64,000 nt of DNA from Alphaproteobacteria bacterium LSUCC0396 (GTDB lineage Bacteria; Pseudomonadota; Alphaproteobacteria; Puniceispirillales; Puniceispirillaceae), in assembly GCA_041228345.1 (NCBI GenBank), contig CP166131.1, positions 1,605,001 through 1,669,000 of the forward strand. Direction: 5' to 3'. Positions 53,340 to 62,836 of the stretch are shown here, in pieces. Position 1 is the stretch's first letter. Every line of letters starts with the position of its first letter. The notes beneath the pieces were generated by a model, which had not been told where the DNA came from, did no database searches, and was given only the letters and a program-made list of their open reading frames with translations. A program made the translations under genes and the position numbers.

Positions 53340-53642
53340 ATGAAATTAACCCCCCGTGAAAAAGACAAATTGTTGGTTAGCGTGGCCGCTATGGTTGCCA
53401 GAGGGCGGCTGCAACGTGGGGTCAAATTGAACTATCCCGAAGCGATTGCGCTGATTACCGATTTTGTTGTCGAAGGTGCGCGTGATGGCCGCAGCGTTGC
53501 GGATTTAATGGAGGCTGGCGCGCATGTGGTGCGCGAGGCTGATTGTATGCCGGGCATCGCCGCGATGATTCATGACGTGCAGGTCGAAGCAACCTTTCCC
53601 GACGGCACCAAGCTGGTAACCGTGCATCACCCGATCCGCTGA
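53340..53642 (+). CDS. ureA: Urease subunit gamma
   Basis: Small structural subunit of urease, 100 residues as usual. [20 protein letters not shown] begins the protein, with [11 protein letters not shown] and the C-terminal [16 protein letters not shown], all highly conserved. AAGGAG precedes the start. It is a separate gene from ureB, the arrangement of most proteobacteria, not fused as in some other lineages. Confidence 0.97.
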   Translation: MKLTPREKDKLLVSVAAMVARGRLQRGVKLNYPEAIALITDFVVEGARDGRSVADLMEAGAHVVREADCMPGIAAMIHDVQVEATFPDGTKLVTVHHPIR

Positions 53643-53670
53643 GGCAAACCCCAAGACAAAAGGACATCCC

Positions 53671-53976
53671 ATGATACCCGGAGAAATTATTGTTGCCGCT
53701 GGCGATATCATCCTGAATGAAGGGCGCGAAGCCATCACCCTGACTGTGGCAAATACTGGCGATAGGCCGGTACAGATCGGTAGTCACTATCATTTTGCCG
53801 AGACCAATGCAGCGCTTGATTTTGACCGCAAGATTGCGCGTGGAATGCGACTAGATATCGCCGCCGGAACCGCTGTTCGGTTTGAACCCGGGCAAACACG
53901 GGACGTTCAGCTGATCCCGATCGCTGGCGCGCGACGGGTCTTTGGTTTTAACGCACAGATAATGGGAGATCTATAA
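53671..53976 (+). CDS. ureB: Urease subunit beta
   Basis: Second structural subunit, 101 residues. [36 protein letters not shown] and [17 protein letters not shown] are all diagnostic. It ends directly before the ureC start, so the two are translated in succession. Confidence 0.97.
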   Translation: MIPGEIIVAAGDIILNEGREAITLTVANTGDRPVQIGSHYHFAETNAALDFDRKIARGMRLDIAAGTAVRFEPGQTRDVQLIPIAGARRVFGFNAQIMGDL

Positions 53977-55686
53977 ATGCCAAAAACAATGTCCCGCAAT
54001 ATTTACGCTGATATGTATGGGCCAACCACTGGCGATCAGGTGCGTTTGGCTGATACTGACTTGATTATCGAGGTTGAGCGCGATCTGACGCATTATGGTG
54101 AAGAGGTGAAATTTGGCGGTGGTAAAGTCATCCGTGATGGCATGGGCCAGTCACAGGTAACCCGTGCAGATGGCGCGGTTGATACGGTGATTACCAACGC
54201 GCTGGTCATTGATGTGGCAGGCATTTATAAGGCAGATATCGGGATAAAGGACGGGCGGATCTGCGCCATTGGCAAGGCTGGCAACCCTGACACCCAGCCA
54301 GATGTTGATATTATCATTGGCCCCGGAACGGAAGCAATTGCGGCCGAGGGGCATATCCTAACTGCGGGCGGGTTTGACAGTCACATTCATTTCATTTGTC
54401 CGCAACAGATAGATGATGCGCTCCATTCGGGTCTTACGACGATGCTTGGCGGCGGAACGGGTCCGGCGCATGGCACTTTGGCGACCACTTGCACACCAGG
54501 CAGCTGGCATATTGGCCGGATGCTGCAAGCGGCCGATGGCCTTGCGATGAATCTCGCCTTTGCTGGCAAGGGAAACGCATCACTGCCGGCGGCACTCGAA
54601 GAACAGGTTATCGGTGGGGCCTGTGCGTTGAAACTGCATGAAGATTGGGGCACCACACCAGCGGCGATTGACACGTGCTTATCGGTTGCTGATGCAATGG
54701 ATGTTCAGGTGATGATCCATACCGACACGCTTAACGAAAGTGGCTTTGTTGAAAACACTGTCAAAGCGATGAAACAGCGGGTCATTCATGCGTTCCATAC
54801 CGAAGGGGCTGGCGGTGGTCACGCACCTGATATTATCAAAATTTGTGGCGAGCAATTTGTCATTCCGTCATCAACCAATCCGACGCGCCCCTATACCGTC
54901 AACACGCTGGAAGAACATCTCGATATGCTGATGGTCTGTCACCATCTGGATAAATCGATTCCCGAGGATGTGGCCTTTGCCGAAAGTCGTATTCGGCGTG
55001 AGACGATCGCGGCTGAGGATATTCTGCATGATATGGGCGCGTTTTCGATCATTGCCTCGGACAGTCAGGCGATGGGACGTGTTGGCGAGGTTATAATTCG
55101 GACATGGCAAACCGCGCATAAGATGAAAATACAGCGGGGACGTTTGCCCGAGGAAACCGGTGAAAATGACAATATCCGTGTGAAACGCTATATCGCCAAA
55201 TATACGATTAATCCGGCAATCGCTCATGGCATCTCAAACCATATTGGCTCAATTGCCGTTGGCAAGCGGGCCGACTTGGTTTTGTGGAAGCCTGCCTTCT
55301 TTGGGGTGAAACCGGAAATGGTCTTATTGGGGGGAAGTATCGCGGTGGCACAAATGGGCGACCCAAATGCATCCATCCCAACACCGCAACCGGTTTACAC
55401 ACGCCCAATGTTTGCCAGCCTTGGCCGTTCGGTTGAACAGTCAGCAGTTACATTCGTTAGTGATGCAGCACAGGCAATGGGAATCAAATCGCAACTGGGC
55501 CTTGCCAAGGCGACCCTGCCAGTTAGTCATACACGCGATATCTCAAAGGCTGATATGGTGCATAACAGCCATTGCCCTGATATCGAGGTTAACCCGGAAA
55601 CCTATGAAGTGCGCGCTGACGGTGTTTTATTGACGTGCGAGCCGGCGCATGAATTGCCAATGGCGCAGCGTTATTTCCTTTATTAA
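53977..55686 (+). CDS. ureC: Urease subunit alpha (catalytic)
   Basis: Nickel enzyme that hydrolyses urea to ammonia and carbamate. The 569-residue protein keeps every active-site residue: nickel ligands H136, H138, H248, H274 and D362, carbamylated K219 in ALKLHEDWG, flap C321-H322 in MVCHHLDK, and the surrounding [11 protein letters not shown]. Length is standard. It is preceded by ureA and ureB and followed by the nickel-delivery genes ureE, F and G, so the enzyme should be functional. Confidence 0.98.
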   Translation: MPKTMSRNIYADMYGPTTGDQVRLADTDLIIEVERDLTHYGEEVKFGGGKVIRDGMGQSQVTRADGAVDTVITNALVIDVAGIYKADIGIKDGRICAIGKAGNPDTQPDVDIIIGPGTEAIAAEGHILTAGGFDSHIHFICPQQIDDALHSGLTTMLGGGTGPAHGTLATTCTPGSWHIGRMLQAADGLAMNLAFAGKGNASLPAALEEQVIGGACALKLHEDWGTTPAAIDTCLSVADAMDVQVMIHTDTLNESGFVENTVKAMKQRVIHAFHTEGAGGGHAPDIIKICGEQFVIPSSTNPTRPYTVNTLEEHLDMLMVCHHLDKSIPEDVAFAESRIRRETIAAEDILHDMGAFSIIASDSQAMGRVGEVIIRTWQTAHKMKIQRGRLPEETGENDNIRVKRYIAKYTINPAIAHGISNHIGSIAVGKRADLVLWKPAFFGVKPEMVLLGGSIAVAQMGDPNASIPTPQPVYTRPMFASLGRSVEQSAVTFVSDAAQAMGIKSQLGLAKATLPVSHTRDISKADMVHNSHCPDIEVNPETYEVRADGVLLTCEPAHELPMAQRYFLY

Positions 55687-55700
55687 GGCAGAGTAAGACG

Positions 55701-56168
55701 ATGGATCAGGCGAAATCTCAGGAACCAACATATGCCGGTCATATCCACCGCGATGTAACCCGCCGCGATGGTGATATGATGATCACGCTGGAATTTGAGG
55801 CGCGGTTTTTGCGGCGCAAACGGATGCTCACTGATTGCGGGCTGCCGTTTATCGTGGACCTGCCCGAAACCGTTTCGCTTGATGCTGGTGATGCCTTTCT
55901 GCTGGACGATGGCCGCCGGGTTATTGTCCGTGCTGCGGCCGAGCCGGTGGTAGAAATACGCCACAAAAATCTCGCAAAAATTGCCTGGCATATCGGCAAT
56001 CGGCACACCCCGTGCGAGATCAGACAGGATTATCTTGTCATACGCCGCGATCATGTTCTGGAAGATTTGCTGGTGCGGCTTGGGACGACATTGGCTATTG
56101 CCGAGGCGCCGTTTAATCCTGAAGGCGGTGCCTATGGTGTTGGGCGCACGCATGGCCACGCGCATTGA
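55701..56168 (+). CDS. ureE: Urease accessory protein UreE
   Basis: Nickel metallochaperone, 155 residues, with the family's N-terminal peptide-binding domain and C-terminal metal-binding domain containing ACGIRHTP-like NRHTPCEI and RDHVLEDLL. The C-terminal histidine tail is short (GRTHGHAH), unlike the long His-rich tail of Klebsiella UreE, so nickel storage is probably minor. The stop overlaps the region just before ureF. Confidence 0.92.
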   Translation: MDQAKSQEPTYAGHIHRDVTRRDGDMMITLEFEARFLRRKRMLTDCGLPFIVDLPETVSLDAGDAFLLDDGRRVIVRAAAEPVVEIRHKNLAKIAWHIGNRHTPCEIRQDYLVIRRDHVLEDLLVRLGTTLAIAEAPFNPEGGAYGVGRTHGHAH

Positions 56169-56170
56169 TC

Positions 56171-56878
56171 ATGGCAAAACCAATAGATACGATTAGTCAA
56201 ACACAGGTTCTGGCAGCGCTGTTTTCACCGGCTTTCCCCATTGGTGCTTTTTCCTATTCGCATGGCATCGAGGCTGCGATTGCCGCGCGTGATGTTGTTG
56301 ACGCCGCAACCGCGCATGACTGGATTGAGACGATTCTTCTTGGGGGAAGTGGTCGTAACGATGCGATTTTGATGGCGAATACCTATAATGCAGCAAACCT
56401 GCACGCCAACAAAGGCGACGATTTGCCCAGTGGCAGACATGCCGAGATCGAGGCAATTAACGAGCTGGCCTTTGCGTTATCGTCGGGTGCCGAGCGTGCG
56501 CAGGAAACCCGTGAACTCGGGATAAATTTTACCCGCATTACCGCGCAGGTCTATCAGCTGGATATCGGGTTATCCCCGCCGCTTGCCTATCCTGTTGCGG
56601 CCGGGCTTGCGGTGCGGCATCTCGGGTGCGAATTGCGGCTTAGCCTGAGCTTTTTTCTGCAAAGTTTTGTCAGCAATCTCATTTCGGTCGCGGTGCGGGC
56701 GGTACCACTTGGACAGTCCGATGGGCAAATCATCCTTGCCCGATTAATGCCGGCTGTAGCAACGCTTGCCCATGCGGCAGCAACAACACCGCTTAATGAA
56801 ATTGGCGGCTATGCGATTCTGGCTGACCATTCCGCTATCTTGCATGAAACCCTCGAAACAAGGATTTATCGAACATGA
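56171..56878 (+). CDS. ureF: Urease accessory protein UreF
   Basis: Alpha-helical activation protein that gates GTP hydrolysis by UreG. With ATG at 56171 it has 235 residues; a TTG at 56165 overlapping ureE is possible. Recognisable motifs are [21 protein letters not shown] and, near the end, [12 protein letters not shown]. The 3' end overlaps ureG by 4 bp (ATGA). Confidence 0.93.
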   Translation: MAKPIDTISQTQVLAALFSPAFPIGAFSYSHGIEAAIAARDVVDAATAHDWIETILLGGSGRNDAILMANTYNAANLHANKGDDLPSGRHAEIEAINELAFALSSGAERAQETRELGINFTRITAQVYQLDIGLSPPLAYPVAAGLAVRHLGCELRLSLSFFLQSFVSNLISVAVRAVPLGQSDGQIILARLMPAVATLAHAAATTPLNEIGGYAILADHSAILHETLETRIYRT

Positions 56879-57534
56879 ATATTCATCAGCAAGAACCTGC
56901 CGGCACGCCGCGAAAGATTGCCAGCCGCAATGGCCCCTTGCGTGTGGGAATTGGCGGGCCGGTTGGGGCCGGTAAAACAAGTTTGACCGAGGCGCTTTGC
57001 CGCTATCTGGCGCCACGGATTTCGATGGCGGTGATCACCAATGATATTTACACCCGTGAAGATGCCGAATATCTGATGCGGGTTCAGGCCCTGCCAGCTG
57101 AACGGATCAGGGGTGTTGAAACTGGCGGCTGTCCGCATACAGCGATCCGCGAGGATGCATCGGTCAACCTTGCGGCGGTGGCTGATCTTTGTGCCGCTAT
57201 CTCGGATCTTGATATCATCCTGATTGAGTCTGGTGGTGATAATCTGGCCGCAACCTTCAGCCCGGAACTGGCTGATCTGACAATCTATGTGATTGATGTT
57301 TGCATGGGTGGTGATATTCCGCGCAAAAAAGGCCCAGCGCTGACGAAATCGGATATGCTGGTTGTCAATAAGGTCGAGCTTGCACCGCATGTCGGGGTAA
57401 ATCTTGAGACCATGGCGGCAGATACCGCAACCGCCCGCAATGGAAGGCCATTTATCTTTGGGTCAATGCGCAAGAATGACGGTGTTGCCGCGCTTGGTGA
57501 TTTTATCCTCTATGAGGCCAACCTTGACGGCTAA
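56875..57534 (+). CDS. ureG: Urease accessory GTPase UreG
   Basis: SIMIBI-class GTPase that powers nickel insertion. The 219-residue protein has P-loop [10 protein letters not shown] at 27-36, the nickel-binding Cys-Pro-His motif at 86-88 (GGCPHTA), [12 protein letters not shown], and VVNKVELAP for guanine recognition. The N-terminus lacks the His-rich extension seen in some lineages. It closes the urease operon. Confidence 0.96.
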   Translation: MNIHQQEPAGTPRKIASRNGPLRVGIGGPVGAGKTSLTEALCRYLAPRISMAVITNDIYTREDAEYLMRVQALPAERIRGVETGGCPHTAIREDASVNLAAVADLCAAISDLDIILIESGGDNLAATFSPELADLTIYVIDVCMGGDIPRKKGPALTKSDMLVVNKVELAPHVGVNLETMAADTATARNGRPFIFGSMRKNDGVAALGDFILYEANLDG

Positions 57535-57652
57535 TCCGCTTTGCTTATTTTTGCGGTATTCGCATGGGCATAATAAATCATCATAATGTGCTGGCAGGCC
57601 TTTTGCCCAAGGGCCGTATATCCAGATCAACAGCAATCGGAGACATATCACC

Positions 57653-58804
57653 ATGCCGTCTGGTAAGGACGATTTATTTGCGGCTGCTGAAAAAGATCTG
57701 ACAGATTTTCTAAAAGGGCCAATTAAATCATACGAGCATTTGCGAAATTTTGATTTTGGCCCTGATGACCGGCGCAATGTCTCGTGCCTGTCGAAATATA
57801 TCTCGCATCGCGCCCTGTTCGAATATGACGTGATTGCCAAAACTCTGGCGGCCTACAGCCATGACAATGTGGAAAAATTTGTTCAAGAAATGTTCTGGCG
57901 GATTTACTGGAAGGGCTGGCTTGAACATAGGCCGAGCGTGTGGGATGAGTTTGTGTCATTCGATTTTGACCGCGCCAAAAATGCTGACTATCAAAATGCT
58001 ATCAGCGGCACTACGGGTATCGCGTGTTTTGATAGCTGGGTGAACGAGCTGCAACAGACGAATTATTTGCATAATCATACCCGGATGTGGTTTGCCAGTA
58101 TCTGGATTTTTACGCTTGGGCTGCCGTGGCAGCTGGGCGCGCGGTATTTCATGCAGCATTTGCTTGATGGTGATGCCGCATCAAATACGCTTGGCTGGCG
58201 TTGGGTGGCTGGCGTGCAAACAATCGGCAAGCACTACCTTGCGCGCGCCGATAATATTGCCCGTTTTACCGATGGCAGGTTTGGCGATGATACATTAAAT
58301 GAAGATGCCGAACCGTGCCGTGGCACTCGTGAGCATCCGGTCATTGCCATTGATCCGGCGGGCGGCATGACCCGCAAATATGCGACGCTTATCGTCTTTG
58401 ATACCGATCTTTATCTTGCCAGCCCCGAGACCTATGCCGGCTATGATAGCATTCTTGTTTTATGTCTTGGTAATGATGAACGTAATATTGCGCTTGGTGA
58501 GCCGGTGCTTGCGTTCAAGCAAAAGCTGGTCAGAGGTTTTGTGGCACGCTGTGCTAATGCCAACCTGATTGACACTGACAATATTATGGAAATGTCATCC
58601 AGCATCAAAGGCGTTGATGTTATATACCCATTTGTTGGGGATAATCTGGATTACCTAAAACGTCTTGCGGCCAGAACAAACCTAGAGCTTCATATTCTGA
58701 AACGACAGGAAGATATCCATTGTTGGCAATATGCAAAAAAGGGATTTTTTAACTTCAAGAAAAATATCCCAAATATCATTGATAGGCTGGGTTTGCAGAC
58801 GTGA
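57653..58804 (+). CDS. Photolyase/cryptochrome-like FAD-binding protein with apparently permuted domains
   Basis: A 383-residue protein whose N-terminal 210 residues match the FAD-binding helical domain of DNA photolyases: LSKYISHRALFEYDV, FVQEMFWRIYWKGWLE, YLHNHTRMWFAS (about 138-149) and LLDGDAASNTLGWRWVAG (170-187). Normally an alpha/beta antenna domain precedes this; here there is none, and instead residues about 243-383 form an alpha/beta-like region (ATLIVFDTDLYLAS, DSILVLCLGNDE). It may be a permuted antenna domain. DNA repair, light sensing or another flavin role are all possible. It is a single gene after urease with its own ribosome-binding site. Confidence 0.8.
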   Translation: MPSGKDDLFAAAEKDLTDFLKGPIKSYEHLRNFDFGPDDRRNVSCLSKYISHRALFEYDVIAKTLAAYSHDNVEKFVQEMFWRIYWKGWLEHRPSVWDEFVSFDFDRAKNADYQNAISGTTGIACFDSWVNELQQTNYLHNHTRMWFASIWIFTLGLPWQLGARYFMQHLLDGDAASNTLGWRWVAGVQTIGKHYLARADNIARFTDGRFGDDTLNEDAEPCRGTREHPVIAIDPAGGMTRKYATLIVFDTDLYLASPETYAGYDSILVLCLGNDERNIALGEPVLAFKQKLVRGFVARCANANLIDTDNIMEMSSSIKGVDVIYPFVGDNLDYLKRLAARTNLELHILKRQEDIHCWQYAKKGFFNFKKNIPNIIDRLGLQT

Positions 58805-58918
58805 TGGACCGACCAACAAATGTGAACGCAAAAGCCATAGATAGCCCGCAATGAGATGAATTAGCGGGCGATACCATCATGCTGGTGCGACGGAAGATTG
58901 ATCCAGAATCTTACATCT

Positions 58919-59335
58919 TCAGGGCGTTAAATAGCCCGCAATGACGATGTAACAGCTGGCAAGCAATTGCATAAGAAACACGGCAACCGATATAAGATGC
59001 AGCCGGCCAAACATCGTTTTTGCCGCCACATCACCATCTAGAACAGCATCGCGATAGTGATTGATCTTTGGCGTTAAAATGAACGCATTCCCCAAAAACC
59101 CGACAGCAATAAAAGCCGATATAAATCCGTTCATCGAGTGATTTTCAAAGATCGCCGCAACGACAGCACAGCTTGACGTTATAAAGCCGAACAGAAACAT
59201 CCTTGGGAATAGTTTCCTGAGATATGCACCAGCTGCCTTTTGCGACAAAACCTTAAAAACCGTTGGTGCAACAACGGCGGTAAACATCACCATAAAACCA
59301 ATATTGGCGGCATGAATTAGAATCGATAGCTGCAC
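58919..59335 (-). CDS. DUF4149-like small membrane protein
   Basis: A 138-residue protein with four predicted helices (about 4-24, 47-64, 71-88, 112-134). Pattern FTAVVAPTVFKVL, then a basic loop and LTPKINHYRDAVLDGD, resembles the DUF4149/TMEM205-like family of unknown function. The C-terminal helix ends LASCYIVIAGYLTP. It lies upstream (in transcription, downstream) of a very small membrane peptide gene on the same strand. Confidence 0.75.
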   Translation of the reverse strand: MQLSILIHAANIGFMVMFTAVVAPTVFKVLSQKAAGAYLRKLFPRMFLFGFITSSCAVVAAIFENHSMNGFISAFIAVGFLGNAFILTPKINHYRDAVLDGDVAAKTMFGRLHLISVAVFLMQLLASCYIVIAGYLTP

Positions 59336-59385
59336 GTCGTTTATCCTTTTATGAGATTGTCATGAAGCGGTTACCTGAATATTGG

Positions 59386-59526
59386 TCACCCAAATACCGG
59401 ATTTAGGCTTTCGGGATTGTTCAGCCAATGCATCACCACCAATGATGCAAACAGCAGCACAAAGATAATCGAGACGACTAAGATAATTTTACCAAGTCGG
59501 TTTTGGGGAAATGGACTCAAAGACAA
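59386..59526 (-). CDS. Small single-span membrane protein (46 residues)
   Basis: Starting from TTG at 59526 after GAGGT at a suitable distance, the frame encodes MSLSPFPQNRLGKIILVVSI, a hydrophobic span to about residue 32 and a polar end NNPESLNPVFG. The span, positive residues before it and ribosome-binding site support a real small gene between the DUF4149-like and TPR genes on the same strand. No family is recognised. Confidence 0.5.
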   Translation of the reverse strand: MSLSPFPQNRLGKIILVVSIIFVLLFASLVVMHWLNNPESLNPVFG

Positions 59527-59580
59527 AACAGGCTACCTCATGATCTAAATCAAGCTCTAGCAAGCGCAGGGCGTCGCCCT

Positions 59581-60042
59581 TTACGGCTGATGGTTTCTGA
59601 TCGCCGTGCGAAGGTCATCCAGCTCACTGCATCCAAGCCAGCATATCTTGTCGAGTTTCTGTAAATTCTTCTCGGCGCTAGCTTTATCACCAAGCATCAA
59701 AAACAGCTCGCCCTGATATTCTAAGGCGCCTTTATGCTTGGGGTCTAGGGTCAAAGCAGCGTTGTAGTGTTCCGCGGCTTTGTCCAACTGACCCGATTTC
59801 CGGTGGGCAAATCCCAGCAAGTTCTGAACATCAGCATCCTTTGGCGCCGCCTTTTCAGCCGCCTCAAGCTGGATAATCGCGTCAGCATAATTCTTGTCCT
59901 TGATCATACCAACTGCCGCATTATATGCCGCTGGTTTGGCCGCCGTGGGCGCATAATCATCACTGCCGGCGGCAACGGCCGCTGTGCTAAATGAAATCGC
60001 CAGAATGGTGGCAACGATATGGATAATTTTGTTAGCCTTCAT
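59581..60042 (-). CDS. Exported tetratricopeptide repeat protein
   Basis: A 153-residue periplasmic protein: signal peptide (MKANKIIHIVATILAISFST AAVA region) followed by two to three TPR units (about 40-130, including QNLLGFAHRKSGQLDKAAEH and GALEYQGELFLMLGDK) and a short Cys-containing end (ICWLGCSELDDL). The two cysteines near the C-terminus could form a disulfide. ATG at 60042 is chosen over TTG at 60048. Function unknown; it is probably in a transcript with the two small membrane protein genes downstream. Confidence 0.8.
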   Translation of the reverse strand: MKANKIIHIVATILAISFSTAAVAAGSDDYAPTAAKPAAYNAAVGMIKDKNYADAIIQLEAAEKAAPKDADVQNLLGFAHRKSGQLDKAAEHYNAALTLDPKHKGALEYQGELFLMLGDKASAEKNLQKLDKICWLGCSELDDLRTAIRNHQP

Positions 60043-60325
60043 AATCAACGTCCTTCAAATGAGGTTCATGGGTGGCTCTTAGACAAAATGGGTATTGCGG
60101 TGGTAATTTCAATTAGGCGATGCATTGCGTTCATCGCATAATAGAGTTGTCAGCACGGCAAATCATAAAAAAGGAAACCCAGCCAGCCCGTCTAGCCAGC
60201 CCGACCAGCTACCGCGAAAAGGGCTGTCAATTATCCCAGTAATGTGGCTATTCTTGGCTGTGCCAGCATGATCAAAACTCTTCGATCAGACACTCATAGA
60301 ACGATGCGCATATCAGGGCAGGTCA

Positions 60326-61099
60326 ATGGAACGTAAACCAATCGTTGGAGTTATTACGAATGAAACCGTCGGCTTTAACGGCAGACAGCTATCGCATTCT
60401 ACTGGAAAACGTTACGTCGAATCGGTGATGAATTTCGCCAATGTTGTGCCAATTCTGATTCCCACCTGTATCAGAGACAATGATCTTGGCGCCTTGCTTG
60501 ATATGCTAGATGGGATTGTCCTAACCGGGGGCAGGGCCAATGTAGAGCCGCATCATTTCAACGGACAAGATTTTCCGGATGATGAGCCTATTGATCCGGA
60601 CAGGGATCGAACCGTGCTGGATATCATCCCGCAGGCTGTCCGACGTGAAATGCCGATCTTTGGAATTTGCCGCGGTATTCAAGAGATCAATGTTGCCTAT
60701 GGCGGCACGCTTTTTTATCGGGTGCATCAACAAGCAGATAAAGATGATCACCGAATGCCCCAAAATGACGATGCGCCGTTGGAGGAAATCTTCAAGCCTC
60801 GACACCAGATTGCATTTACCGAACATAGTTTCATACGAAAGGCGCTGGGACAGGATAGCTATATCGTCAACAGCCTGCATGGTCAGGGCATTGACCAATT
60901 AGGCGCAGGGCTCTCGGTCGAGGCCTATTCACATGATGGGCTTATTGAGGCGATCACGATAGATGGCTATAACTCCTTTGCCGTGGGAATACAGTGGCAC
61001 GCCGAGTTTCACCCAGAGCGCGTGGAAAATTATCTGAACCGGCTGCTATTTCAAAAATTTGGCGATTCTTGTTGGCAGTTTTCCCAAAAAAAATCATAG
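60326..61099 (+). CDS. Class I glutamine amidotransferase-like (peptidase C26), gamma-Glu-GABA hydrolase type
   Basis: A 257-residue enzyme of the PuuD/peptidase C26 group, which cleaves gamma-glutamyl amides such as gamma-glutamyl-GABA in polyamine breakdown. The catalytic triad is C115 (FGICRGIQE), H225 and E227 (GIQWHAEFHPE), with LTGGRANVEP near 68 and NSLHGQGIDQL near 182. It stands alone, away from other puu genes. The nearby polyamine-type transporter makes a polyamine link possible, but the substrate is inferred. Confidence 0.87.
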   Translation: MERKPIVGVITNETVGFNGRQLSHSTGKRYVESVMNFANVVPILIPTCIRDNDLGALLDMLDGIVLTGGRANVEPHHFNGQDFPDDEPIDPDRDRTVLDIIPQAVRREMPIFGICRGIQEINVAYGGTLFYRVHQQADKDDHRMPQNDDAPLEEIFKPRHQIAFTEHSFIRKALGQDSYIVNSLHGQGIDQLGAGLSVEAYSHDGLIEAITIDGYNSFAVGIQWHAEFHPERVENYLNRLLFQKFGDSCWQFSQKKS

Positions 61100-61461
61100 C
61101 GCCAAAATCATCAGGCCAAATGAATCAGGCAAAGCACTGTCTTTTTACCTTGGTTCGCCTGGGTGATCTGCCATCTTGATTGGCCATATCTGCCACTTCA
61201 TCCCATATATTGAAGAACTCACGCTACGCCCGGTGATAGTATATTAAAGCTATAAAAATGATAAAAATTAGGGTTAAAAACTAAAAAAGGCGCAATTTGA
61301 GAATATTTTAGTGATTAAAAATCTTTAGCATATTGTACCACTCTAAATAGAAGCTCTCGTGATCAGCCCGCCGTTGATTACAATAGGGCTCAGATTTTGT
61401 TTATTGACAAAATAACGCGCTGGTTCAATGCTTTGACATAGAGCCACGGAGGTATTTACCA
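61100..61461. other. AT-rich intergenic region without a gene
   Basis: 362 bp, very A/T-rich around 61240-61330, with no gene on either strand. TTGACA at 61404-61409 is a possible -35 box for the ribbon-helix-helix gene, but no good -10 follows at 17 bp. GGAGG precedes the start at 61462. Confidence 0.4.
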
Positions 61462-61794
61462 ATGTGTGAAATATTTGCCAATCAGCCGCAAGAATCCTAT
61501 GAGCCGATAACGCGGAATATTCGCCTTAATGGGCAAAGCACGTCGATCAGGCTGGAAAGATCTTTCTGGGCGATTGTCGATACAATGGCCGAAGAGGAAG
61601 GTGTCTCAACCCCCACATTTTTGTCGACCCTTCATTCCGAGGTTCTGGAAATTCACGGTGAAGCAAAAAACTTCACATCATTGCTACGCTGCGCCTGTGT
61701 TAAGAAAATGCAGCTTATCACGTTGAATCCAAGTTCAAATCTGCTTGTCCGTTCAGCTAAGACAAACGAGAAATTGAAAAATTTTTTCCCATAA
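61462..61794 (+). CDS. Ribbon-helix-helix domain protein
   Basis: A 110-residue protein with an N-terminal ribbon-helix-helix DNA-binding-like domain of the RHH_4 type: ITRNIRLNGQSTSIRLERSF WAIVD region (about 18-43) followed by helix EEEGVSTPTFLSTLHSEVLE. Such proteins are presumed transcription regulators or arylsulfate-regulator relatives. It has a strong GGAGG site. Targets unknown; the VOC gene follows after about 95 bp on the same strand. Confidence 0.75.
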   Translation: MCEIFANQPQESYEPITRNIRLNGQSTSIRLERSFWAIVDTMAEEEGVSTPTFLSTLHSEVLEIHGEAKNFTSLLRCACVKKMQLITLNPSSNLLVRSAKTNEKLKNFFP

Positions 61795-61888
61795 ACTGCC
61801 TTTGTAGTAAAGTAATACTACCACGCCCCAATTTGTGCCCCCTAAGATTTTACCAACCATAAGGTCAAAAAACTTTGGGAGGGGAGAA

Positions 61889-62284
61889 TTGGCTAAAGCA
61901 ATACATTCGATGATACGCGTTCTTGATGAGGCCAAATCAGTGGCTTTCTACGAGTCGGCGTTCAATCTCGCAGTTGCCGATAGATTAGATTTTGAGAGCT
62001 TTACGCTGGTCTATATGAGCAATCCAGAGACTGAATTTGAATTGGAACTCACCATAAATAAGGGCCGAACAGAAGCCTATGAACTGGGCGATGGATACGG
62101 CCATTTAGCGGTCAGCGTCGATGATATTGACGCCGAGCATGCGCGTTTTGAAGCCGCAGGACTCACGCCGCGAAAGGTCGTTGAGTTTGAGCAGGATGGC
62201 GCCCTTTTGGCAAAGTTCTTCTTTGTTCAAGACCCAGATGGTTACGAGATCGAAGTGCTTCAAAGACACGGGCGTTTTAAATAG
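61889..62284 (+). CDS. VOC family protein (glyoxalase I-like)
   Basis: A 131-residue vicinal oxygen chelate protein like lactoylglutathione lyase. It begins MAKAIHSMIRVLDEAKSVAF if TTG at 61889 is the start. That start follows GGGAGGGGAG, a strong ribosome-binding site; the open frame extends upstream to 61835 without family resemblance. Metal ligands are expected at H6, E53/E55 region (FELELT), H72 (YGHLAV) and E121 (GYEIEVLQ), consistent with GloA. It likely detoxifies methylglyoxal or a related compound. Confidence 0.88.
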   Translation: MAKAIHSMIRVLDEAKSVAFYESAFNLAVADRLDFESFTLVYMSNPETEFELELTINKGRTEAYELGDGYGHLAVSVDDIDAEHARFEAAGLTPRKVVEFEQDGALLAKFFFVQDPDGYEIEVLQRHGRFK

Positions 62285-62310
62285 GAAAATAGGAAATAGG
62301 GGAGGAAATA

Positions 62311-62826
62311 ATGAGTTACGTCAAAACACTCACAAGACGAGATTTGCTGAAGTCGAGTGTCGCCGCTGGCTCACTGCTAATCATTGGTGGCGGCTTCGTT
62401 GCCGCATCAAATGCAGCTTGGGCACTGGAAGTCACGCATCTAAAACCAAGCACCATGGCAACCTTAATTCAAATGGCACGTGATATTTATCCGCATGACA
62501 ATATTGCCGATGAATTTTATGCGGCGGCGGTAAAGGGTTATGACACGGCCGAGTCGAAAGAACCGGTTGAAGATGGTATCGCAGCCTTGAATGCCGCCGC
62601 CGAAGGGCGCGGGCATGCAAGCTATCTTGCCGCTGGCTGGGAACGTGACCGGGTTGATATTCTTCGCTCACTGGAATCCAGCCCGTTTTTCCAGCAAATC
62701 CGCGGCGGATTGATCACCGGCCTCTACAATCAAAAGGCAGTTTGGCCAGTGTTTGGATATGAGGGTGAGAGCTTTAGTAAAGGCGGTTATATCGATCGCG
62801 GCTTTAACGATATTAAGTGGGTATAG
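62311..62826 (+). CDS. Gluconate 2-dehydrogenase subunit 3-like Tat-exported small subunit
   Basis: A 171-residue periplasmic protein with a Tat signal (LTRRDLLKSSVAAGSLLII) and the gluconate 2-dehydrogenase subunit 3 pattern: TLIQMARDIYPHDNIADEFY and SSPFFQQIRGGLITGLYNQKA (given in part). Such subunits chaperone or stabilise a partner GMC flavoprotein and help its export. It lies 10 bp before the GMC gene, so the two form the start of an oxidase/dehydrogenase operon whose remainder lies outside the window. Substrate sugar or alcohol is unknown. Confidence 0.86.
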   Translation: MSYVKTLTRRDLLKSSVAAGSLLIIGGGFVAASNAAWALEVTHLKPSTMATLIQMARDIYPHDNIADEFYAAAVKGYDTAESKEPVEDGIAALNAAAEGRGHASYLAAGWERDRVDILRSLESSPFFQQIRGGLITGLYNQKAVWPVFGYEGESFSKGGYIDRGFNDIKWV

Positions 62827-62836
62827 GGGGGGTAAT

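Noticed and set aside
58842-58945. Repeated tagcccgcaatga motif and GCCCGC/GCGGGC hairpin after the photolyase-like gene
   Set aside because: The second copy is the coding end of the DUF4149-like gene; the hairpin has a long loop and no T-run, so it is not called a terminator.
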